64,000 nucleotides of DNA from Whitmania pigra (taxonomy: Eukaryota; Annelida; Clitellata; Hirudinida; Haemopidae), in contig JAJTWR010000028.1 of NCBI GenBank assembly GCA_021613335.1, forward strand, positions 72,501 through 136,500. Direction: 5' to 3'. Made by a program: the position numbers and the translations under genes. The notes below the pieces were generated by a model, which saw only the letters and a program-made list of their open reading frames with translations, was not told the DNA's origin and ran no database searches. Every line of letters begins with the position of its first letter. The first letter of the stretch is position 1. Below, in pieces: positions 52,701 to 64,000 of this stretch.

Positions 52701-54776
52701 ATATGTGGTTCGACCGAGTTTAAGTGTCTTAAGAACAATGTATGTATTGAACTCACACTGAGATGTAACGGCATCATAGATTGCATGGATTCATCCGATG
52801 AGACTGGATGCCGTAAGAAACCAACTTTCTAATTTAGTTTTAATTAATTTCTCGACTTTTATTAACAATAAACAATTACATTGAAACAGTAGAACTTGAA
52901 AGTTCACTTTCCCGTTTAAATAATCCGAGATTCCTCAAAGCAACGTTCAAAGGACAGAAGAAATTTTACGTGTGTTCAGATAACTGGTTGCTTTCACATA
53001 GTCTGTACGCTTGCAGGCAAATGGGTAAAACGTAATCACTTTTCGCACTTCAACAAAGACAAAATTTATTTCTCAGAAGTTATGCACGAACTGAAGAACC
53101 GATTAGTATAACAACATAACGTTAAATGACTTCCCAACAGCATCTACGAAGAGACAGCCTCCGCATCTCTTGCAACTGCAAAAATATTGAGACTGAAAGC
53201 TCGTACAAATTTTGAGGATGAAAATTTATTTATGAAAAATTTTGATAAAAGGTAACAATTTAAACATAAATTGTGACAGAATTCAACTCCAAATTTTCTC
53301 ACGTTGCAGCTCATACTGCGAATCGCAGAAATTCGTCCAACTCACCTGTCCAGAGCTATCAGACTCGGGTTATTTTGCATATAAATAAATATTTATCAAT
53401 TCAAAGTTTATGTTTATGTTTATTATGCAATGAGATGAAATTGAACATTCATGTACAGAGTGTGGCTTGCGTTCATTCCCTGACGATGTCCTTGGGCCTT
53501 ACATAATCAACGGAGAAAGGGCAAAGTTGGGGGCATGGCCGTGGCATGTTCAAATCTTCAACCTTATAACTGGTTCCATATGCGGAGGAAGTTTGATAAG
53601 AAGGGATTGGGTTTTAACTGCTGCTCATTGTTTAGAGTTGGTAACATTTTAAGTGTTGTTAATAATGACTTGACGACTTTCATTTGCTTTGTCAAATGCA
53701 AGATTCTTTTTTTGTAATAATGATAACTCTCCCAGTGGTGTAACACACGTATCCCAAGTTAAATTCAAGTACGGGAGCATTATTAGCGACGATCGTTCGA
53801 CCGAAATAAATTCTGCAAAGCGATATGGAGTTCACCCAAATTATAGGCGAAGAGATCTTTCAAACGATGTAGCTCTTATCCAGCTAAAATATCCAATTCG
53901 ATTCAACAAAGTCACGAGACCAATTTGTCTGCCGACTAAAAAATTGGACGAAGTTGTTCTGCGATCTTTTAAGTATTGCGTTGTCAGTGGATTCGGAGAC
54001 ATTAACAAAGGTTAGTGTTTCTGTCTGCAACTATTTAATCGACATTACAAATATTGTTGCCTTAAATTGTGTAATGTAATTTGATAAAGTAATGTAAACT
54101 GTAATGTAGTTTAATAGCGTAATGTATTTACTCATAATCATATTTGCCATCACCTTTAATTCGATTTATATCAACTTAAAACAAAATGGAATGCAACAGA
54201 CGGATGGAGAACAACGTATCTCTTGCAAGGAAAAATGAATTTAATGTCGAATGATGAATGCATTTCAAATTTGAAGATTGTGAGTAGGGATCCTGAAGAA
54301 TTATACAGGAGGCAACTTGCAAATGGAACTCTCATCTGTGCAGGTTCCTCGCCCACAAACATCGGAACAACTTCTTGCAAGGTCAGCTTGTTTTTTTGAT
54401 AGGGAATGAATGGCAATATGATTTTGTTACAAACCGAGATTAATACTTAAATTGTTCATATTATCAATAATAATTGAGATGACCTATTACAACTAATTAT
54501 TTTATCTGTAAAATCTGTTACAGAATATTTGCATCATTTAGTTTTAGCATATTTTGCAATTTTATTTTATTTTATTTTTTACAGCAAGACAGTGGGGGAC
54601 CTCTTGTTTGTAGGAACGAACATGAGATATGGACCCAAATAGGTATTGTTAGAGGTGCTTTTTGGGGAAAACGCAACGATCCTTGTGCAAACAGTGTTTT
54701 GACGAGGGTGGATAGTTTCCTCTTTTTTATTGAATCCTTCATTGAGGCTCCAAGAAATGAGACGTCAAGAACTTAA
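49784..54776 (+). CDS. Copy 9: FTP x2 - LDLa x3 - SRCR - trypsin-like protease
   Basis: Seventeen exons: 49784-49886 (signal peptide; an in-frame ATG at 49799 gives the better one, MEIVLLFVALMLKS), 50067-50264, 50380-50484, 50593-50721 (FTP1), 51203-51400, 51686-51790, 51950-52087 (FTP2), 52175-52285, 52484-52597, 52699-52812 (LDLa), 52890-53031, 53141-53251, 53310-53368 (SRCR), 53459-53636, 53736-54010, 54200-54381, 54585-54776 (protease). Spliced 2454 nt, about 817 residues. The donor after 52597 must be GC rather than GT, because the GT three bases earlier creates a stop at the junction. The triad is present (TAAHC, SNDVALI, QDSGGP), but Gly193 is Gln (CKQDSGG). LDLa1 has CNG for CDG. Activation would be at GPY|IINGE. 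The C-terminus is about eight residues longer than in most paralogs. Confidence 0.87.
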
Positions 54777-57700
54777 TTTAAAAAAAAACACAAGAAAGCT
54801 GTCAAAGTAAACAGATAAATTATAAAAACAATCAATATAATAACAATTAATTAATTTTATATGAGTAAAATGCAATATTATTGTCCTGTCTATTTTGCGT
54901 TGGAGTTAATTCAATGACAATGCAAATTTAAAAAACGACAGTCGTGTCCCCTGAAGAGCTTCTTGTGAATGAAATGGTTATGAAATTCAAATTCTTAGAG
55001 TTGACTTTTATTACGCACTCAAAATGGAAATCTGAGTGGTGAACATCCAAAACGTCAAATAAAGGGCTGTTTTAACAACCCAATGCAATACGAAAATCCA
55101 CAAAGTACCTTACTACTAAATTGTTGTATTTCATTGAAGTTCTCAGCATAGCTTGATGAATAGTACAAAGCACAAAGCAACCATAAGATCCGGAGCTAAG
55201 AACCCCTGATGCCGTAGTCCAAATTATCCCTCAGTAGATTTTAATCACATAAGTAGTTTACTTATTAAGTCTCTGATGCTCATGCTTCTGGTGCACCTTA
55301 AAATAAAATAATTTATTTTATTAATATTAATTTGCATTTTTTTCTATATTTTATTCCAGAAACAAATTTTGCTACAATATCCCCTTCCTCCCCAGCAGAT
55401 GTTTTCTGACTTATTTCAAATTTATCAAGCCGAAGAAATTGAAGAATTTTTGGTTTTGACCAAGAAAGGATATTTTCAATTCTAGACATAATTGTAAAAG
55501 TAGCACTATTAACAACTACATTAATTGAAACTTAAACTTGTATTAATTACAACAAAATATTTATTAAATTAATGATCCACTATTGGGTCGCAACAGTAAG
55601 TCGAGGTAATTAAGCCCATATCTAATTAGATGTATGATTTAATCACTATATCAAGCATCAGTTTTTAATTTGTGAATCGGAAAAAATATTTTCAAAATTC
55701 CGATTTGTGAATTATGTTTTATTACTTAGAAATTCACCCCAGTATTAATCAACTTTTTGAAATTAATTTGGCAATTTTCGGAAAGTGTAACTTGCCAGCA
55801 CAGTAACATAAATTTTTTTTTTTAATTTTGAAACAGTAAATGTGAAAACTAATTTTCGAGACAACTCTGAGAGTAAATTTTGTAAATGATTACAATTTAA
55901 TAATAACTAACTTGAGAAACAACTTATAAAAATTTATATTGCATAATAATTCTAGCCAATATGGAATTATTTTGACGTATTTAAATTATTTTCTAAGCAT
56001 CATCTTAATTTAAGATATTTTATCACTTTTGCTACATAAAAAATACTAATTCAAAAATATTAAGACATTAATATTAGTAACTATACTACTGTCATGAAAT
56101 AGATTCAATGAAAATTGTAGCCGAAAGAATTTTTGATTGATGAATGGCTGAGTTCTTTTGTTACTTTCTGTCACGAATGAATCTGAAATTCTTTGGATTG
56201 TATTTTTTAAAATGGGTTTCGTTTTCCGACGATGCCTGGTGAAGAATTAATTGTAGTTGTTATTTTATTAATTACATCCAGTAATCACTTTAAAAATGTG
56301 TACCCATTGATACTGATGCAATTAAATACATTTATCACTTCTTAGTCTGCTCATTAATACATTTTGACCCATTTCTCAAGATGTCAGGCTTGTGTCCTGG
56401 GGACAACCCCAGACATGGCTCCAACCTTTGTATTGATATGCGTATGTGATACGGCTTGTGGAGCCAGCCAATTACACCTGGAGACTACCCGGAAAGTTAA
56501 AAAAAACATTAGTTTCCATTGGCATATACGCAGATTAAATCGATGTACTAAAGACCGCCATGGAAATCGGGCGGAGTTATATTACTGACATTTATTTATT
56601 GGACAATAATATATATATGTCAATGCTAATTAAGGAATATGTCTATAAATATGTGAAAAAACAGTAAAGGTAAAAAAGCCTAGAGTTACAGTTGATTTGT
56701 TAGCTTTGAGAAGCTATAGTGATTATTCAGTTAGTCTGGCTATAACTGAGTTTAACAGTTAACCTGCTTTTGTTACATTTCTGTACATTTGTTGTTATTT
56801 ATTAAATAATTATATTTAAGAGTCTAGTTTTAGAAACTATTGACGGCAGCAGTACTCCCACTTACGTGCTTCAAGGGAAGACACGAGATATCTTAAGGAT
56901 TTAATGGTTTAGCTTAATTACTTTTTTTGAACCAAAATATACGTGAAGCGGTTGTATTAATATGCCAATTAATATTTTAAATTTAACCAAATTGCATAAA
57001 ATATAATACGTTCTATTTAATTCGTAAAAGAAAAATAAGTAATTCTCATCAAAAACATTTAATTGGCGATCTAGACTTTCGAGCGGGAATAAAACATTTT
57101 CGGAGTCACCATTTTTAGTCAATAATCAGATATAAATGTGTTCGTAAGACAAGCTACTTGATTCTAGGAAATATGATGATTGTTTAACAATTTTAATTGG
57201 ACGTCTTGTTAAGCGCGAATCACACATACCCTCAGCAATCATTCAGGCATAGATATTTCCAGACACGAAGTCAAAGACAAACGTGTCATTCCAGGAAATA
57301 TCCACATCTGAAAAGTGTCAGTTTGCAAAAAAGCGAAAAGTTTGAAGCATAAAATTTGCTTCACCAGACATGGGGAATATATAGGCACAGGCTAAGTGAG
57401 CCATTTTGAAGGTAGGCAGATCATGGAGAGTTGACTCAGAGGGTTGCGTTCATGCAAACGGCGATGAAAGCAGCAGTCGTTACATGTCGAGTTCGCAACA
57501 CAGCTCGCACCGCCAGGGAGCGCCCTCGCATAGGGCGGTTCGATTAATAAGTGCTTTCACACCCTATACGGATACATAAGGCATTCAAACGATCGGCTAA
57601 ATACAAATACAAAATACATCCAGTGGATTGAGTAGCTTGCTGGTTGAAGTTGATATAATAAGCATTTCATGAAATTGAAAAGTGAAGAAAATATTTTTAT

Positions 57701-58440
57701 AATTCAGAATAACAGCAAAATCAAAAAGATGCCAGAGACTCAAAATCTTCCTAAAAAAAAGTTTCACCTGTTTAGCAAAACAACGTTGAAACAAGTAAAA
57801 ATGACGATCAAAACGTAAAACTTGGTAAATGATCATAAATAAAATAGATAAAATTAAATTTAACTTCAATCTATATTTTTACTATTTATACTTTCCAGTT
57901 AACTCATTTATTTATTTATTTAACATTCCCAATTATGATTTATGTTGATGGGAAATAATTAGTAAGTAACAAACAATATTTGAATAATATTTGCATAATA
58001 AGCAGGCGTTGCAATAGTGATGTAAAATGTCATAAATTTTTATTTAAAATATGAAGCATTTATTCATTTTTGACCAGTTTCCACCAGAATTAATTTACCA
58101 AAAATCTTTCTTTTATGGAATTAAAAAAAAAATAAACGCAGTTTAATGCACTGAAATTTCAGGGTCACCATTCTAAGACTAAAAATTATGATTTAAAATA
58201 TCATTTATTTAAAAATTATTTATTGAATAAAATTCAGTTTTATGGAATTGAAAAAAAAATAAAGTAAACGAAGTCTTCCGCACTGAAATATTGTCAGGGA
58301 AATCGTCATACGACTGGAAATTAAGAATCAAATTATTATTTTAATCGTGAATTATTTTCTTAATAAAATTTTGTCGATCCATCGGCCATCCTCCATTCCT
58401 CTGAAGAAGATGAAAATGTTTTAAATCTATTATTCCAGAA

Positions 58441-58768
<328 letters not shown>

Positions 58769-59392
58769 ACTATTATTAGTTCATTCCACAAGATGCAAGG
58801 CCATCGGAAGATGAATGGACTAAAGTTTTGTTGATACAAAAGATCCAAAAGGTACAAAAAGGTTGACCATAAATCTTCCTTCAGTAAATCTTCCTGTTTT
58901 AGCCTCAATCTAGACTTAATTTTAAATTGTATTGAGGTTATGTTATAAATCTACATTGTTGGCACGAATTAATTTATGTGGCGCGAATTTAACGGATATT
59001 CAAACGAGGTACTTACCCGGGGCTTTGAGTCTTTTTATTGATCTGTTTTTATTTTAATGATTTGTACATTGTTGAATTGTTAGAAGAAAACTTCGAAATA
59101 TAAATTTTACTTTTAACTCACATCGAATGGATATTGTTTTATATATGTAATACATTATATAATAATTTAAAAGAATTATCTCAATACATCATCAACTTAT
59201 TTTTTATTTATTCAGTAATTTATTGTGTTTGATTTAGCATGAATTGCTTACTGAAAAGGCACTTAATCTGCCATTGTTTGTTTTCCATTTTGTCTTCATC
59301 GAACCATCACAAATAAATTTTCGGTGACCTGAAACGGCAAGCAACAATACTTTCCTTGTGGAGAAGTTCCTACTAGGAGGAATTCGATGGAT

Positions 59393-59996
<604 letters not shown>

Positions 59997-60750
59997 ATCA
60001 CATCATCTCTATTTATTTGTTTTTTTTTGTAAGAATTATTATTAATTATTATTAATTCCGTGTCACCATTCAACTAACCGAGGAAAAAACGAAAATTGGC
60101 AATTGCGGCTGCATGTGACACATTACGTCTTTAGCCATCACCGCTTCACGCACGAACGCAACTAGTTCGGGTAACCTGCATGTTAATAACCTAATGACAA
60201 TTCTTTAACAAATTAATTTAAATTACAAATGTAATCTTTTAGTCTGAATATTAACAGATATTTTTAAAAAGTTATTTTTGTCGACACTTTCATTTTAACC
60301 AAGGAGGCTATTAATTTCAGAGTATATTGCTATTCTCATTTTAATGAACTTTCCATTGCATTGCCGTCACATATCCCGACTTCCTTCAAAAATGAAATTA
60401 TGTTCCTAAATTTGAATTTTTGTTTCCATTTTCTGGAAAATTCATTAAATTTAACAAAAATGTTGTTACTGTCCGTTTACGTCTGAATACCGCTGAATAA
60501 TAACGTCGATGAAAAATAGTTTATTTCCATAATTTTAATTTTAACTAGTCTCTTGATAACCGTCGTTTTATAATGTAAATATAAATATGATATAATATAA
60601 AATAGTTAAAGAATTCCCACGAAAACTAACTTTTTACGACAATTTACATTGGACAACTTCACGATGGTCACGCAATAAAATAATTCACAACAACACCAAA
60701 CTAGGAATCTCTCAATTGATATTGGCAACATTGGATGATGAACGAGAATA

Positions 60751-63004
60751 TTATCTGTCCTCGAAAGGTTGAACGCACATTCCAGGAGTCTCCAAGCCCG
60801 TGACAAACAAATCAACATCCAGTTTATCAAGCAGCTCAGGTGAACCTGATTCCCTAGGATTTATATTAAAGTCATTGAAGTTTATTTTGCGTCTTTCTGG
60901 GATTATTTGCTTGCTTCCATCTACTTCCAGTCGCTGTCGATGATTCAAGTCAATGGCGACAAGTTCGACTTGTCCGAGAGACATCTTTCGTCCTAAATTT
61001 AGCCTGCACTGCCCATTTTGAGTATTTCGAACAGCAAAGCAAAATAAAAACCTGCTTCTCAGATGGCAAGAATTGTTGAATCGTGCAAAACATCTTTTCA
61101 ATTCGCTTCTGAATTTCTGCCTCAGGAAGCAGTAGAGATAAAAGTTGACGGCGTGATTGATGTACATCAAAAAGAAGCAGATAAGTCTGCTATTGGTCTC
61201 CTTGCTAAAAAGCCTGACTTCACTGTCGATCAGAGAATAGGGAAAGCTAAAGAAGAGCCAACAGAACGAGAGGGTTAGGAGAGTCAGAGTGAGTCTCTGC
61301 TGACTGCATTCTTTTGATGGTCTTCGCATTACTCCCGACGAATCACTGTGACATGCTTTTGAAACGTGGGAATCACGTTTTTATGAACACCTGGATTGAA
61401 ACAAGCTTGGGTAGGAAAAGATAGACACATTTCTGGAATAGTATTGTTAACATGCCCTTGTTTTGGAGATTCAATCAATCCAGGATTGACACGAGCTGTT
61501 GAGATTTGGCGTTTTGAGCAATTTCCAGAATGGTTTTCGCCTGCTTTCAAGTCACTGCTACAAAGTTTGTCGTGAATTGCATTAATCCGGGTGGAAAACA
61601 GTGAGGCTACAATCTTGGTTGTCCTGATAATAGCTACGTTGAAAGAAAACAGAAGAACAGAAGGTAGAAGAGAATAAATGAAGAGATTGATGTTTGTAAT
61701 CAAAGTATTCCTTTTAGCAGAACAAAACAAAGACTTCAAGGTAATGTTTTTTATATCGAAAGGTGAAGACAAATTAGAAACAAAATTTAATTCTAATTTC
61801 AGACTCGATGAATTCAGAAAATATTGTGATGCTTGTGGCGAGATAACATAGTAAGCTAATTCAGCCGTGCACAAGATGTTGGTGTTGATGACCAGTATTA
61901 CAAAGACGAGTATTGAAACTGTCAGTCTGGGGCGCCTAACCAGCCATGTATGACCTGCCTTCAGAGGCCAATGAACGACCAGAAGACGTTCCGCTGTCAC
62001 AAGAACAATTATCCAGGCTGAGATATGAGTGGCCGAGTAGAATAGGTATAGAATCAGTCTGCAAGAGTAATCGCTGGTGTGCAGAAGTTCGAATCCTGTG
62101 GCCAATTTCAGCCAGGTTTTGAACCCACTGAGGCAGAGAACTGTTGAGTCTGCAATTGCCAAAACCAGGAGGTAGATGGACGAGCAACTGGTTTGCATGG
62201 CCTTTCTTCTCAGAACAATTATTGCCAAAAAGTTTCCGATGATGCCGATCAGGAATACAATGGGAAAGAGATGAATGAACCAGCTACTTGAAGAGATTTT
62301 CCTTGTCACCAAAAAATATGGTTCCTTTGAAAACAGATAAATCTTAATTAAAGTGAAGTAGGAAATAAATAATCGTGATATTGCGTAATTTTGTATTTGT
62401 AAATTTATATTCTAGACTGAATTCTGACAATAGTCCTTTTGAATGACTTTATTCACTTCAAATGTTTTAAATGAAATTAGTAATTATCCAATTTTATTTA
62501 TATAATTGCAATTAATAAATAACCGTGTTATTAATTTCGCTAAAGAAACTCCAAAACAGCCAGAACTCGTCAAACTGAATAACTTTAATAAATTAAGTTT
62601 TTGACAAATTTAATGACAAAATTTATTTGAGACACTCGTAAGACTTCTTTATCTCATTACATTACACTTAATTGAGTACTTATTATTGATCCTAGTTGAT
62701 TTATACTAATAATGACCTACAGGATAGGAAATATTTTACATTTTAATAAAATATTTCATTATTTTTAGTAATTTTTAACCTACTGTTCTTTAGTCTCCCT
62801 AATTTAAAAGTTCTTGTAAAAATGTTTATTTTAATGAGCTTACAAATTCAACGTTAGAAGAAATGATAAAAATACAAGATATTCTCCAAACAAAAAAGTG
62901 ACAAAATCGTAATCCGGGGTCATACTCACCGGATTATTAAAGGATGGTTTTCCATCATCGCTACTGAAGGACAAGCTGATAGATGACACTTTTGAAGAAT
63001 TCAT
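60751..63004 (-). CDS. Rhodopsin-type (class A) peptide-like GPCR with a frame break in ICL3
   Basis: Exon 1 runs 63004-62930 (MNSSKVSSISLSF...PSFNNP, an NSS glycosylation site, donor GTGAGT). Exon 2 runs from 62324 (EPYFLVTRK...) to the stop at 60751-60753, both in phase 0. TM1 has IGNFLAIIVL, TM2 LAIAD, TM3 a conserved Cys and TAERLLVVHWP (ERL for DRY), ECL2 a Cys and NSS/NLS sites, TM6 SFCWLFFSFP and TM7 INHAVNFYLYCFLRQKFRSEL (NFYLY for NPxxY). TM4 lacks the usual Trp. Within the long ICL3, frame 1 stops at 61331-61329 (RRE-TAA) and the rest, from MRRPSKECSQQ, is in the overlapping +1 frame. This could be a mutation, an assembly error or a very short intron. Motifs suit neuropeptide-like receptors of spiralians; the ligand is unknown. 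The 109-residue tail after TM7 has no clear motif. Confidence 0.85.
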
Positions 63005-64000
63005 TACAACGTGGTTGTTGCCACTTTTGCAATGGATGAACAAACTTTGACAAGTTCAGTGCCTGAGGACTTGAAATCATATTTTTTATAATATATATAA
63101 TTAACGAATCAAGGATTATGCCAAAAATCAATTCATACAACTCAACTCTTCAAGTTGTTTGCCAGTAAACTTTTAACTTTTGTCATCTAATATTCTTTTT
63201 TTTTTAATATTACTTTTTATTTTTTCATATCAACAGACAAATTACCAACAACATCCTGCACCTTTCTTTAAATATTTTTTCAGTCTAAAATTTCTCCAAA
63301 TCACTTTTTTAAGCAATTTATTTCTTGAGAAAATTCTCAATATTTGTTGCCATTTTATAATTTTAATAGCGTTTGAATCAAAAAAGAAATTACTATTAAT
63401 TTAAATATTTAGGTAGTACATAACAAACCGAAGGAGTTAAACAATTATTTAAAATAACGAAATTTAATTATAGCAACAAAATGCAATTTTATATTTTATT
63501 TTTTCGAAAATATTATAAATCTGCAATCTTCTGTTTAAATTAAAATTGGTTCAAGTTTATTATAATGTCTATTATTCATTACAAAAATAAAATTAAAAAA
63601 AAAAGCTACTAGTTCGAGTTACAAAAAATGTTATTTCATTGTAAAATATAAAATTAAATATAATTAATATTTTAACAAATTAAATAATGTAATATTAATA
63701 TATAATATTAATCAAAGGTCAGAGTTCGAACTTAAACTTGTTTAACATGAGAAGCCTCATGAACGCATTTCCATGTTTATTTTTGCAAGTTTTTATTCCA
63801 CCACAACTCCAATTTGAAGGTTTCCAGAACAAATATTCCAAGTGATTTGTTCTTTTGTATTTGCTGTTATTAGGTCTTTTAACTTAAGCATTTTGTAAAT
63901 GATGCTTATGTTTTGCAAGATAAATTCAGTTAGGATTATCGCGAGATTTAAATCTATTTTATTATTTTTAATCAGTTCATATTACTTAGACACCAGTAAT
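63005..64000. other. Upstream flank of the GPCR gene
   Basis: No gene or element recognised. It is very AT-rich (poly-T and poly-A runs) and presumably includes the 5' UTR and promoter of the minus-strand GPCR gene. Confidence 0.55.

Noticed and set aside
56364..56588. Cys-containing 74-residue open frame after the array
   Set aside because: No LDLa or other cysteine pattern, no splice context, and it may be part of an old repeat.
57420..57560. GC-richer patch with GGTTCGATT, considered as a tRNA or SINE B box
   Set aside because: No A box at the right distance and no cloverleaf could be drawn by eye.

Overview
This is eukaryotic DNA from an AT-rich invertebrate animal. Genes are split into many short exons with GT..AG introns, exons encode extracellular modules, and relics of hAT and LINE transposons and long trinucleotide arrays are present. 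The species cannot be named. The peptide-type GPCR at the right end would fit a spiralian (lophotrochozoan) but does not prove one.

Positions 1-54776 hold one tandem array of nine paralogous genes, all on the + strand. The first is cut by the left edge. The common design, read exon by exon, is: signal peptide, two fucolectin-like F5/8-type (FTP) modules of three exons each, three LDL-receptor class A modules of one exon each, a divergent TMPRSS-type SRCR module of three exons, and a trypsin-fold (S1) protease domain of four exons. My exon models keep frame throughout in eight copies and give about 786-817 residues for the two-FTP genes. Copy 4 has one FTP module and about 665 residues. No transmembrane segment follows the signal peptide, so the products should be secreted lectin-like proteases. 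Copies (spans): 1 (65-2788, partial), 2 (4072-9333), 3 (10101-16838), 4 (17942-21624), 5 (23524-29919), 6 (31382-36055), 7 (36932-42762), 8 (44454-49408), 9 (49784-54776).

The array is changing in several ways. Copies 1 and 2 keep open frames but have lost catalytic residues (His and Ser in copy 1, all three in copy 2). Copies 4 and 9 lack the oxyanion-hole glycine. Copy 5 has lost a splice donor just before the protease exons. Copies 3+4 were duplicated as a unit, giving copy 5 and a second copy-4-like gene that is now only a head-to-tail deletion scar at 30430-30790. In all nine genes the residue before the protease N-terminus is Tyr, not Arg or Lys, and residue 189 is Asn or Thr. This suggests an unusual activation step and specificity.

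Mobile elements sit in introns or between genes: two hAT elements with TIRs and 8-bp target duplications (12414-13574 and 26898-28143), a short CAGG..CCTG element (37608-37782), a TIR element with an 11-bp flanking repeat (38451-39074), a LINE reverse-transcriptase fragment (21690-22595) and a hAT remnant (about 43590-43900). From 54777 to 60750 no gene is recognised, and two large microsatellites lie there. A minus-strand rhodopsin-type GPCR gene (63004-60751) follows, with a one-base frame break in its third intracellular loop.
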